Both the position numbers and the translations under genes were made by a program. Shown here piece after piece: positions 23,179 through 32,224 of a stretch of DNA of 64,000 nucleotides (its first letter is position 1; every line of letters starts with the position of its first letter). Source of the DNA: Planctomycetota bacterium (GTDB taxonomy: Bacteria > Planctomycetota > Uabimicrobiia > Uabimicrobiales > Uabimicrobiaceae). Below the pieces are notes generated by a model. It ran no database searches and was not told the origin of the DNA. It saw only the letters and a list, made by a program, of their open reading frames with translations. The DNA lies in assembly GCA_029260735.1 (NCBI GenBank), contig JAJDCR010000068.1:1-64000 (forward strand), read 5' to 3'.

Positions 23179-25371
23179 ATGAATAAAGTAGCCAGTTTAG
23201 TTGTACTGTTATCTTTATCTTTTATTTTGGTCTCTGCCCAAAATACTCCTTTTGTAAACAAACTTGCTGTATTTCCTTTTCGAGTACAAACAGAGGTACC
23301 AAAAGGGCAAGAGAGAATTTCTTATAACCTAGCTCACAAAATTATCCAACGACTTGCTGCAAAAAACATCTACTCTCTATATTCATTAGAAGATCTAGCT
23401 AAGAGTATGAAGAGAGACAAGATGTCTTTGAATCAATGGTATAATCTAGAGAATCGCTTGGATAATATGGAGTGGGCCCAGTCTTACTTCCGCTTTCTAG
23501 TGGAAGGAGAGATTCTTTTTCGCCCAGACTCAAGTATAGTAATTGTAAATGCTCGGCTTGTTCAAAGTGAAAACGGACAAGTTTTCCAATCTGCAGCGAT
23601 TTCAGGGCCTAGTAGTGACCTTTCTAATTTAGCCCAACTCATTTCTCAGAAGATTGTCCCCTCTTCGGAAACTCTTCTCCTACAAATTTCTCAAGACTAT
23701 CAGAAAAGCTACGCAGAAAAACAATTTCAAATGACTATTGATCTATGTAATTGGGCCTTAGAGATTAATCCTAAAAATTGGCAACACCACTACCAAAGGG
23801 GAAAAGCTCTAGAAGCTTTAGGAGCTTCGATTAAAGCCTTTGATGACTACCAAAAAGCGATGGCCTTCAAAGGGTCTGGAAGTGAAGAAATTGAATTGTC
23901 TCTCAAAAATGTTAGCCGCGGAGCCGAGCAAACACGAGCCACTCATAGCCAACTTTTGCATGATCTTGCTATCGAAAACCAAAAACTCCAAAGTAGCGAG
24001 GGGTCTTTTCTTAAAGCTCAGCTTATCACTGAGATCATTCAAGAAATGAAAGATTCTCCGGAAATTTCTCTAGATTCACTGAAAGCTAGTTTGCAAGATC
24101 TCCAAAAACGAATATCTCAATGGAATCAACATTTCAATTCAGCCCAAAGATCTACTCCCAACCAAGAAAATAATCAAAATTTATCTCAACTTATGTCTTT
24201 ATCTAAAGAAATAAGTACTCAAACAAAAGAACTCGTGACTTCCTTACAAAAAAATCACTCGCAACTAGCTTCTCTTCATCTAAAAAAAGCTATCTCTTAC
24301 AATAAAAATAAACAAGAAGAAAAAGTTTTTCGAGAAGTAAGCAAAGCACTTTTACTGAACGAGAATCTTTCGCAAAGCCACTACTTCAAAGGCATTCTTT
24401 TAGGAAAAAGTGAAAACTATCCAGGAGCTGATCAAAGTTTTACTAAAGCAATTGAAAATAAACCAGATTATTGGGAAGCATACTATAATCGTGGTCTTAC
24501 CCAAATTAAGTTAAAAGATTGGACAAAAGCTCTTTCTGATTTTCAAAAAACCTCTCAAATCAATCCGGAGTACCCTCTAGCCTATTTTTACAGTGGCGAA
24601 GTATACTTGACACTTGCACAAACTCAAAAAGCAATCGAAAACTACAATAAAGCTTTACAATACCAACCAGATCTTGCCGAGGCATATCAACAAAGAGGAA
24701 AAATTTACGATAACCAACAAAATTATCAAAAAGCCTATGACGATTATCAACAAGCTTACAAATGGGGCAGGGATCTGCGTATTAGCTTATCTCCTCTTAT
24801 AGAAAAAACAGCCTCTCTCATAAAAAAAGATGGGCTCATATATTTAGAAAGAGGCTTGAGCTTTCAAAGCTATGGAGAAAACGAAGAAGCCCTTTCTTGC
24901 TATAATCAAGTGCTTACATTAATACCAAACTCCGCCCAAGCCCATTATTATCGAGGTCTTCTCTATTCTTCACAAGGAGAGACTTCTTCTGCTCTCATCG
25001 ACTTAAACCGAGCGATTGAACTAGATAATCAGAAAGCGGAATACTTCCTCCAAAGAGCCATTATTTTTGGAAAAGAAGGTAATCACCAAGAAGCATTAGA
25101 AAATATTTCCTCTGGTCTTCAGAAACAGTCTGGTTTTCACCAAGCTTATTTTTACCGAGGGTACCTCTACGAAAAAATGGCCCTCCAAACAAAAACAGAG
25201 GAAGAGAAAAACTCATTTCTCAAAACAGCCCTAAACGAGTACAGTAGTGCTATTCAACTTCTCCCAAGTAAAGCTCATTACTACTTTGCTCGGGCCCATG
25301 TTTACAACCTTTTGGGTAAAGAAAAAGAAGCCAAACTAGACCGCGTCCAAGCTCGGGAGATTAAACAATAG
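23179..25371 (+). CDS. Exported TPR protein with CsgG/LpoB-like N-terminal domain
   Basis: A 730-residue protein with a signal peptide (MNKVASLVVLLSLSFILVSA). Residues about 25-160 (KLAVFPFRVQ, FLVEGEILF, VNARLVQSENG) resemble the CsgG/LpoB/FlgO-type fold, found in periplasmic secretion and cell-wall factors. The rest has about a dozen TPR motifs (YYNRGLTQIKLKDWTKALSD, AYQQRGKIYDNQQNYQKAY), in two blocks with a coiled-coil insert near 250-370. It is probably a periplasmic scaffold. AGGAAAG precedes the ATG. Its stop is 2 bases before the next start. Confidence 0.85.
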   Translation: MNKVASLVVLLSLSFILVSAQNTPFVNKLAVFPFRVQTEVPKGQERISYNLAHKIIQRLAAKNIYSLYSLEDLAKSMKRDKMSLNQWYNLENRLDNMEWAQSYFRFLVEGEILFRPDSSIVIVNARLVQSENGQVFQSAAISGPSSDLSNLAQLISQKIVPSSETLLLQISQDYQKSYAEKQFQMTIDLCNWALEINPKNWQHHYQRGKALEALGASIKAFDDYQKAMAFKGSGSEEIELSLKNVSRGAEQTRATHSQLLHDLAIENQKLQSSEGSFLKAQLITEIIQEMKDSPEISLDSLKASLQDLQKRISQWNQHFNSAQRSTPNQENNQNLSQLMSLSKEISTQTKELVTSLQKNHSQLASLHLKKAISYNKNKQEEKVFREVSKALLLNENLSQSHYFKGILLGKSENYPGADQSFTKAIENKPDYWEAYYNRGLTQIKLKDWTKALSDFQKTSQINPEYPLAYFYSGEVYLTLAQTQKAIENYNKALQYQPDLAEAYQQRGKIYDNQQNYQKAYDDYQQAYKWGRDLRISLSPLIEKTASLIKKDGLIYLERGLSFQSYGENEEALSCYNQVLTLIPNSAQAHYYRGLLYSSQGETSSALIDLNRAIELDNQKAEYFLQRAIIFGKEGNHQEALENISSGLQKQSGFHQAYFYRGYLYEKMALQTKTEEEKNSFLKTALNEYSSAIQLLPSKAHYYFARAHVYNLLGKEKEAKLDRVQAREIKQ

Positions 25372-25373
25372 AT

Positions 25374-26474
25374 ATGGAAAGCCATCAAGATATTATTCAC
25401 TATGCTCAAAACTTACTAGAGGCCGGAAGCGAGCATCCTCAGTGGCTTATAAAATTTAGTGCCTGTGAAGCTCTTGCTCATTTACAGCAAGAAAGCGGCG
25501 AAAGTGTTATACTAGAAGGACTAGCAAATGAAAACGCCGCCACCCGAGACCGAGCAGTTATTGCCTTAAATAAGCTTCAACAAAATAAATACGCTTCCCT
25601 TTTCCAAGAAAGGTTAGAAGACTCTGATATTTTTGTACGATCACATGCTTTAGAAGCCCTCGCCCAAATTGCGAACAAAAAAGCGAACAAGGTCAAAAAA
25701 ACTCTTACTGCAATTGAAAAAGCGCTAGAAGACAAAAACGACTTAGTTAAAGAAAGTGCCATTATTGCTCTGAGCTTCCTAAAGGCCCAACATAGTCATC
25801 CCATTTTAGAAAGTATTGCCCAAGGACAAAATTCTCACGTGCTTTTATATCCCCTACGTCTAAGAGCATCTTACTATCTGGCCAAACAAGGTAACACTGT
25901 CGGTTTTCAGGTTCTCGAAGAAGCTCTCTCTTGTGAAGATGCTTGGATTGCTTTTCTGGCAGCTCGTAATCTGGGAGAACTAGGCTCATCCAAAGGAGTT
26001 CCCCTGCTTAAAGAAATGGCTATCTTAGGAGAATGGAAAGATAAACTAATGGCTCTAGAGAGTTTGATTCAACTGGGAGAGGACATCACTATCGACCAGT
26101 TCTATCGTCCCGAAAAAGCTCCCGACTTAAGCACTCGAATTGATGCTGCTTTAGTTTTAAGGAAAAAAGCTCCTCGGGCTATTCGTGATTTATTAAAAGA
26201 AGCCCTTGATTTAGAAAACGAAGGAGTTCAAACTCACGCCATAGAAGCAATCACAAAATTAGGAAACCCAGAAGAGCTAGAGCTTCTCGAAAAGATATTC
26301 TATTCTGCTCCTGAGCATATTCGGGCTAGTGCAGTCAAAGTGGCCGAGCAAATTGGAACCCCTTCTTGTTTTCCTTATTTACAACCTGTTTTAGAAGCCT
26401 CTCATTGGCTATTACGTTTACAGACCGCCAAAGTGATTCTACTTATAGCCAAAAAACATAAGATGCTAGAGTAA
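25374..26474 (+). CDS. HEAT-like (PBS-lyase type) repeat protein
   Basis: A 366-residue all-helical repeat protein with no signal peptide. About nine to ten HEAT/PBS-lyase-like units run through it (ATRDRAVIALNKLQ, VRSHALEALAQIA, VKESAIIALSFL, IRASAVKVAEQIG). Such proteins are protein-protein scaffolds. There is no catalytic motif. It follows the TPR gene at a 2-base gap and precedes a kinase that itself ends in HEAT-related LRV repeats, which suggests a shared complex. Confidence 0.85.
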   Translation: MESHQDIIHYAQNLLEAGSEHPQWLIKFSACEALAHLQQESGESVILEGLANENAATRDRAVIALNKLQQNKYASLFQERLEDSDIFVRSHALEALAQIANKKANKVKKTLTAIEKALEDKNDLVKESAIIALSFLKAQHSHPILESIAQGQNSHVLLYPLRLRASYYLAKQGNTVGFQVLEEALSCEDAWIAFLAARNLGELGSSKGVPLLKEMAILGEWKDKLMALESLIQLGEDITIDQFYRPEKAPDLSTRIDAALVLRKKAPRAIRDLLKEALDLENEGVQTHAIEAITKLGNPEELELLEKIFYSAPEHIRASAVKVAEQIGTPSCFPYLQPVLEASHWLLRLQTAKVILLIAKKHKMLE

Positions 26475-26528
26475 GGGAAATCTGTGAAATTTTTTCTTGG
26501 ATTTTACTTATCTTCAGAGGAGTCCTAA

Positions 26529-28955
26529 ATGTTAAGCAAAAAAGAAATGCTTTTCTTGGTTATTGCCGTTCAAGAAGAGTACTTAGATCAAGATGAGGTT
26601 CTCTCCTATCTTCAAAAAAAAGAGCAAAAAGAAGAACCAAAAGAACATCTTCTGCGTTATCTCAAACAAGAAGGGCTCCTCTCTTCCGAAAAAATCAAAG
26701 AGATCAAAGAGAAATGTCAAAATGTCGGACGAAATAAGCAAAAACAAGCCATCCGTAGTTTTCGAAACTTTCTTCGCCATGGCCAAACCAATCAAACAAA
26801 CGATCTGACAACCAATTTAACAAACGATCTGACAAGCAATCTCAAAACCAATCTCAAAACGGAACTAATAACCAAAGATGGAGCAGAAACTTCTGCTGAT
26901 ACTTCTGCTGATACTTCTGCTAACAAGGCAACAAAAGTTAGCTCCCCTACCGTTCTTCGGCCAGGAGAAAATTTTAGACACTACCGAGTGCAAAAAAAAC
27001 TAGGCCAAGGCGGAATGGGAGCTGTGTACAAAGTATACGATCCTAAACTTGAGCGAAAAGTAGCTCTAAAAGTTATCCTTCCAGGGCAAGAGGTAAATGA
27101 AAATTTTCGCAAGCGTTTTTTACAAGAGGCTAAAGCCACCGCTCAACTCAAACATCCCCATATAATTAGTGTTCTTGAAGTCGGAGAAGAGCCTCAAAAC
27201 TATTTCACCATGGAATACATTAAAGGTTTTACCTTAAAAGAGCTCATTGATAAAAATAAACTGACCCCTTTGCAAGTTGCCTCTTTGCTCCTAAAAGTGA
27301 CAAAAGGAGTTTCTCAAGCTCACCACCAAGGAATTATCCACCGAGACATTAAACCTGCCAATATTATGGTGACAAAAAATCGGCAGCCCAAATTAATGGA
27401 CTTTGGCCTTGCTAAAATTATTGACACAAAGCTTTCCAAAACAGGAGAAACTCTCGGCACTCCTGCTTATATGCCTCCTGAGCAAGCTGAAGGCACTACT
27501 GTTGATGCAAGAAGCGATGTATACTCCATTGGAGCGACTCTCTACGAAGCTCTTACTGGGCGAGCACCTTTTCAAGGGGAAAGCTACTTTAACATTCTCC
27601 ATCAAATTTTAAACGCCGAACCTGTTCGGCCAAAAATTCTCAACCCAGATATTCCTGTCGAGCTAGAAGCCATCTGCCTAAAGTGTTTAGAAAAAGATCC
27701 CGCTAAGCGCTACTCTTCCGCCCAATCTCTAGCTCAAGACTTTGACAATTTTTTACAACAAAAGCCCATCCAAGCATGCATCCCCAATCGCTGGATTCTC
27801 TTTAAGAAGTTTATTCTTCGACATAAACTCCCCTGCACAACTTCTTTTGTTGGATTTATTTTTCTAATAGCTCTCATGGGTTGGATTATGGAGAAGAGAC
27901 ATTCTCGTATTGCCCTAGAGCTAGAAAAACAGCAGGTAAAAAGAGCTCTCCAAGAACTTTCCCAAAACCAAAATTGGCAAGTTCGAGTTGCCTTAGCTAG
28001 CCTTCCCATTATTTCGGACGAAATTCTAAACAAACTGGCAAGTGATCAAAACTGGCAAGTTCGTAAAGCGGTAGCTATTTCTCCCATCATCTCTCCAGAG
28101 ATACTCCAAAAGTTGGCCCAAGATTCTGACCAGGATGTTCGCCTCGCAGTCTTCCAAAACTCCCAAATAGGAAAAGATTTGCTTTCCCACTTAGCAGAAG
28201 ACAGCAGTTATTTAATCAGGGCTTCCGTTGCAAGGCACCCTCAAACCACTCCCGATATTTTGGAAAAACTCTCTCAAGACTCCCACTGGCAAGTCCGAGC
28301 GGCCACGGCTCAGCACAAAAATGCCTCAGAATCCATCCTCCACAGTTTGTCGCAAGACCACGATAATGATGTCCGTGTTGCTGTGGCCAAAAATCTAAGC
28401 TGCTCTCCCGATTTATTAGCAAGCTTGATCCAGCCGGCCGAAACAATGATGTTTGCCATGAGCTCTTCGGAGAAAAGTGCTCCAGAGTCTGAAGATGTCT
28501 ATGAAGAGAAAATTGCTCGCGTTGTCGCTTGTGCCAGTAACAGCAATGCCTCTGATAACATTTTAAGTAAGCTCTCTCAACACGAAAGCAATGAAGTTCG
28601 ATTAGCCGTAGCAGCTAACCCTAATACTCCAGAAAAGATTCGAAAAGCTCTTCAAAAAGACAGCAATAGCAAAGTCCGAGTTCTGTCTCAAGCTTACGAC
28701 ATCAAATCCACCCCAGAAGAGCTGACTGAGATATACCAAAAGTACTCTAAAACACTGGCTATTCGTCAAGGTATTGCTTCTAACCCCAATACTCCTCAGA
28801 AAATTTTAGAAGAACTCTTTTTAAGTCCAGAGGAAGATATCCGTTTTGCCCTAGCCAAAAATCCTAGTACTCCTCAAAAAATTTTAGAAAAACTCGTTTT
28901 TGATAAGAACTCACGAATCGCTCAAAAAGCAAACGCAAGGGTGAAGACCTCTTAA
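26529..28955 (+). CDS. Transmembrane Ser/Thr kinase with C-terminal LRV/HEAT repeats
   Basis: An 808-residue protein. Residues 1-65 are a helical N-terminal domain. A linker holds repeats (TNDLT/TNLK units and three SADT-like units). The kinase domain (about 152-410) has GQGGMG, Lys181, HRDIKPAN with Asp273 and DFG at 291, so it should be active. A membrane helix follows (about 437-454). Beyond it lie about ten leucine-rich-variant-like repeats (QVRVALASLP.ISDEIL, DVRVAVAKN, VRLAVAANPNTPEKI), which would be periplasmic by topology and could sense a ligand. The linker DNA has three copies of a 12-base unit that stays in frame. GAGGAG precedes the ATG. Confidence 0.92.
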   Translation: MLSKKEMLFLVIAVQEEYLDQDEVLSYLQKKEQKEEPKEHLLRYLKQEGLLSSEKIKEIKEKCQNVGRNKQKQAIRSFRNFLRHGQTNQTNDLTTNLTNDLTSNLKTNLKTELITKDGAETSADTSADTSANKATKVSSPTVLRPGENFRHYRVQKKLGQGGMGAVYKVYDPKLERKVALKVILPGQEVNENFRKRFLQEAKATAQLKHPHIISVLEVGEEPQNYFTMEYIKGFTLKELIDKNKLTPLQVASLLLKVTKGVSQAHHQGIIHRDIKPANIMVTKNRQPKLMDFGLAKIIDTKLSKTGETLGTPAYMPPEQAEGTTVDARSDVYSIGATLYEALTGRAPFQGESYFNILHQILNAEPVRPKILNPDIPVELEAICLKCLEKDPAKRYSSAQSLAQDFDNFLQQKPIQACIPNRWILFKKFILRHKLPCTTSFVGFIFLIALMGWIMEKRHSRIALELEKQQVKRALQELSQNQNWQVRVALASLPIISDEILNKLASDQNWQVRKAVAISPIISPEILQKLAQDSDQDVRLAVFQNSQIGKDLLSHLAEDSSYLIRASVARHPQTTPDILEKLSQDSHWQVRAATAQHKNASESILHSLSQDHDNDVRVAVAKNLSCSPDLLASLIQPAETMMFAMSSSEKSAPESEDVYEEKIARVVACASNSNASDNILSKLSQHESNEVRLAVAANPNTPEKIRKALQKDSNSKVRVLSQAYDIKSTPEELTEIYQKYSKTLAIRQGIASNPNTPQKILEELFLSPEEDIRFALAKNPSTPQKILEKLVFDKNSRIAQKANARVKTS

Positions 28956-29070
28956 AGCGCTTAACAAAATTAGCTCGGAAAATCTTTTTTGCTAGCAGAG
29001 AACGTCAGAATTTGTACAATAGCGAATTAATTAGAACTATCAACCAAATATTGTGTTTAATCTAGAATCT

Positions 29071-29149
29071 AGCGTAACCTTTTCAGATAGCAACAGCCAC
29101 AAAAACAGTTCCTGTTACGCTTTCAGATAATGACTGTCACAAAAGCAGT
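29071..29149 (+). repeat. Direct and inverted repeats in the proS leader
   Basis: AGCGTAAC (29071-29078) and GTTACGCT (29114-29121) are a perfect 8-base inverted pair. TTTCAGATA...ACAAAA.CAGT occurs twice, 40 bases apart (29081-29109 and 29121-29149). They lie within the 234-base gap before proS. The stems are short and I do not see a T-box specifier structure. Confidence 0.45.
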
Positions 29150-29189
29150 CACAGCCACACTTAAGAAACACACTAGAAAGGAACCCGTA

Positions 29190-30713
29190 ATGGGTAAAAA
29201 AATAAAACGAGCTATTTCACCGACTCGGGAAGAAAATTACGCAGAATGGTATCAGCAAGTGATTAAAGCTGCCGATATGGCAGAAACTTCCGCTGTCCGA
29301 GGATGTATGGTCATTAAGCCTTGGGGCTACAGCCTATGGGAAAACATTCAAAGAGGTTTAGATAAAATGTTCAAGGATACAGGCCACAAAAATGCCTATT
29401 TCCCTCTATTTATTCCCCTAAGCTACATGGAAAAAGAAGCTGAGCACGTAGAAGGTTTTGCTAAAGAATGTGCTGTTGTCACTCACCATCGTCTCGAATC
29501 AGATGGCGAAGGAGGACTCAAACCAGCAGGTCCTCTCCAGGAACCTTTAGTCATTCGCCCCACTTCAGAAACGATTATAGGGGCAACTTTTTCCAAATGG
29601 GTTAGCTCGTACCGAGATCTTCCTCTTTTGATCAACCAGTGGGCCAATGTAGTTCGCTGGGAAATGAGGACACGACTTTTTCTCCGGACAACCGAATTTT
29701 TATGGCAAGAAGGACACACTGTTCACGCCACCAGCGAAGAAGCGGTAGAAGAAACCTTACAAATGCTCGAGGTTTACCGAGAATTTGTCGAAGAGCATAT
29801 GGCCATTCCTGTTGTGACAGGCAAGAAAACCGACAGCGAACGTTTTCCTGGAGCCGTTGATACCTATTGTATCGAAGCGATGATGCAAGACAAAAAAGCT
29901 CTCCAGGGAGGAACCTCGCACTTTCTGGGACAAAACTTTGCCAAAGCCTCTGAGATCAAATTCCAAAGCGAAAAAGGACAAGAGGAGTATGGCTGGACAA
30001 CTTCTTGGGGAGTTTCCACTCGGCTCATAGGAGCTTTAATTATGACTCATGCTGACGATGATGGTCTGATTGCTCCTCCCAGGATCGCTCCTCTTCAAAT
30101 AGTGATTGTCCCTGTCACTCCCAAGGAAGAAACAAAAGAAGATATTCTTCAGTTCTGCCGAGATATTGAAGCGAGCCTAAAGGCCACTTTTTATCATGGA
30201 CAAGCTCTCCGCGTGGAAGTCGACCAAAGAGACATCCGAGGAGGACCAAAAACCTGGGAGTGGGTCAAAAAAGGAGTTCCCCTTCGTATTGAAGTTGGAC
30301 CTCGCGAGTTTGAAGAAGGCAAAGTTTTTATCGGAAGAAGAGATCGTGAGTCTAAAGATCGTTATGGAGAAAGCAAAGAAGACTTCCTCAACAACGTTAC
30401 CTCCACTTTAGACGATATCCAAAAAAACCTTTTTGAAAGAGCCTGCCAATTTCAAAAAGAAAACACCAAGAAAATTGACAGCAAAGAAGAGTTTTACGAG
30501 TTCTTCACCCCGAAAAACCAGAAAAAACCTGAAGTTCATGGCGGTTTTGCCCTCTGTCACTGGTCTGGTGAATCCGAGGTCGAAGAGCAGGTAAAAAAAG
30601 ACCTCAATGTTACCATTCGCTGTATACCTTTGGACAAAACTGAAGAAGAAGGCAAATGTGTCATTAGCGGAAAACCCAGTCGCCAAAGAGTTGTCTTTGC
30701 TAAATCTTATTGA
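29190..30713 (+). CDS. proS: Prolyl-tRNA synthetase, archaeal/eukaryotic type
   Basis: A 507-residue class II aminoacyl-tRNA synthetase that charges tRNA-Pro. It has the short eukaryote/archaea-like form (no editing insertion) with a C-terminal extension. Motif 2 is seen near NQWANVVRWEMRTRLFLRTTEF, with EGHT after it; the family features VIRPTSET and GTSHFLGQNF are present. The C-terminal region has CHWSGESEVE, but the zinc-binding cysteines look incomplete. The ATG at 29190 has AAAGGAA about 8 bases upstream and gives the usual start (KKIKRAISPTREENYAEWY). An upstream ATG at 29130 would add 20 unlikely residues. Many planctomycetes have this type of enzyme. Confidence 0.95.
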   Translation: MGKKIKRAISPTREENYAEWYQQVIKAADMAETSAVRGCMVIKPWGYSLWENIQRGLDKMFKDTGHKNAYFPLFIPLSYMEKEAEHVEGFAKECAVVTHHRLESDGEGGLKPAGPLQEPLVIRPTSETIIGATFSKWVSSYRDLPLLINQWANVVRWEMRTRLFLRTTEFLWQEGHTVHATSEEAVEETLQMLEVYREFVEEHMAIPVVTGKKTDSERFPGAVDTYCIEAMMQDKKALQGGTSHFLGQNFAKASEIKFQSEKGQEEYGWTTSWGVSTRLIGALIMTHADDDGLIAPPRIAPLQIVIVPVTPKEETKEDILQFCRDIEASLKATFYHGQALRVEVDQRDIRGGPKTWEWVKKGVPLRIEVGPREFEEGKVFIGRRDRESKDRYGESKEDFLNNVTSTLDDIQKNLFERACQFQKENTKKIDSKEEFYEFFTPKNQKKPEVHGGFALCHWSGESEVEEQVKKDLNVTIRCIPLDKTEEEGKCVISGKPSRQRVVFAKSY

Positions 30714-30789
30714 TTTGGTGAGGGTTTTGGCTCGACGACTATTGAGATAAGAAATTTCTTTTGTTTTATGGTCGCGTAGCGACTAAGGC

Positions 30790-30954
30790 ACGTAGCCAGG
30801 GCATTTATGCCCTGGAACAAGAGAAATAAATAATAGCGTGCCGTAGGTACAAGGGCAAGTAATCCTCTTGGTACCTACGGCACCAAAATTTCCTGTATAT
30901 TTTTATTTCCAGGGGTTAAAACCCCTGGCTACGTTCTCCCACTGCTCCGCAGTG
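30790..30954. repeat. Cluster of small palindromic repeats between proS and the DUF350 gene
   Basis: Three elements lie in the 313-base gap. There is GTAGCCAGGGC with a matching GCCCTGG near 30792-30815. A 13-bp perfect inverted pair with a 20-base loop sits at 30838-30850 and 30871-30883. The third is CCAGGGGTT/AACCCCTGG (30909-30928) followed by CACTGC/GCAGTG (30940-30954). The last composite recurs in inverted orientation at about 35217-35253. Confidence 0.7.
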
Positions 30955-31026
30955 AATACCTTCTATAAACACAGATTTACAAAAAATATTCTTTCCCAAA
31001 ACACAAAGCAAAATAGGAAAAATAGT

Positions 31027-32202
31027 ATGGCTAAAAAGAAGAAGAAAAAGAAGAAAAAATCAGCTCCCACCTCCCCTACTTCCATTCAAAAAAAAGCAGT
31101 AAGCCCAGCTCCTCCAAAAGAAGAAGCTCCTGCCAAAACAAAGCCTAATCCTCTCAAGGCCGCGAAGAAACCTAAAAACCCGGCCAAATTAATTTCTGGT
31201 CTTCTCATTACCGCTCTTCTTTTATCGACTCTAGTTTTTATTTTTGCTTTTGGAGCCGACAACGTCCAAGAACAAATTAATCAGGTTCCCCAGAACTATT
31301 TAGTCATCTTTGCCATTTTGCCTCTCGTTGCTTTTGTCTCTCTCGCTTTAGTTATTGCTAAACTAGTCTACCAGTTGATCCTTCCCTTTTCTTTACCCCA
31401 TGAGCTTACCGAAGCGGATAACCCTGCGGTTGGAGTTTGCCTGGGCGGTCTTCTTCTTGGCCTAGGACTCGCTTTAGTGGGCTCACTTTCTGGTATAGTC
31501 GGGAGTAGCAGCGACATCTTTCTTGACCTAAAAGCAGCTCTCTACAGCGGTTCTTTTGGTTTTGTAATATCTCTACCCTTGCTTATCCTATCCGCTTTTA
31601 TCAATGATAAGCTAATTCTCCACCGATTCTCTATTATTAAAGAGGTCAAAGAAGATCGGAATTTAGGCACTGCTGCGGTATGCGCCGGTAGTTTTATTGC
31701 GACAGGGTTAATTTTGATGAGCAGTTTTATAGGAGACGGGGAAGGACAGAGCCTCTCTGATTTGACTCTTTCTATCATCAGTTCTTTTTTTCTAGGGCAG
31801 CTTATTTTTATCGTAGGAGGTGCTCTTTTCCAAGCCGCTACAAGCTATGATTTTCATCATGAAATCGAGAAAAAAGACAATGCATCTGCTGGATTAGTCT
31901 TTGGTAGTTTTCTTGTTGCCTCAGGATCAGTTGTTTCTGCTTCTATTGCAGGAGTAAGCCTAGTAGGAAATTCCGATGTCTACACCCTCATGAGTAAACT
32001 CAGTGTTTCTGCCACTGCGGGGCTAGTAGGAATGCTCACTCTCTTGGGAATGGGAATCCTCACTTCTAAACTCATCTTTTCAAAAGCATCTTTCGACGAC
32101 GAAGTTTGCCAAGAAAACACAGCTGTGGCTTTTGTCATATCCTCCGTTTATCTATCAATCGGATTTCTTACTCAAGCTCTCTTACATGTAAAATGGGCCT
32201 AA
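31027..32202 (+). CDS. DUF350-family membrane protein
   Basis: A 391-residue protein. The N-terminus is a Lys-rich cytoplasmic tail (11 lysines early on). Then come about eight to nine membrane helices in repeated units: TEADNPAVGVCLGGLLLG, EKKDNASAGLVFGSFLVASG and CQENTAVAFVISSVYLS. The 'D/E-N-x-A-x-(G/A)' start of each unit is the DUF350 hallmark (YjfL family). DUF350 proteins often sit in operons with PspA-family membrane-stress genes; the function is unknown. AGGAA lies before the ATG at 31027. The partner gene starts 22 bases after the stop. Confidence 0.8.
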   Translation: MAKKKKKKKKKSAPTSPTSIQKKAVSPAPPKEEAPAKTKPNPLKAAKKPKNPAKLISGLLITALLLSTLVFIFAFGADNVQEQINQVPQNYLVIFAILPLVAFVSLALVIAKLVYQLILPFSLPHELTEADNPAVGVCLGGLLLGLGLALVGSLSGIVGSSSDIFLDLKAALYSGSFGFVISLPLLILSAFINDKLILHRFSIIKEVKEDRNLGTAAVCAGSFIATGLILMSSFIGDGEGQSLSDLTLSIISSFFLGQLIFIVGGALFQAATSYDFHHEIEKKDNASAGLVFGSFLVASGSVVSASIAGVSLVGNSDVYTLMSKLSVSATAGLVGMLTLLGMGILTSKLIFSKASFDDEVCQENTAVAFVISSVYLSIGFLTQALLHVKWA

Positions 32203-32224
32203 GTACCTCACGGAGAAAATGATT

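Noticed and set aside
28956-29189. T-box-like leader before proS
   Set aside because: The stems are short and I could not find a T-box consensus or terminator/antiterminator pair.
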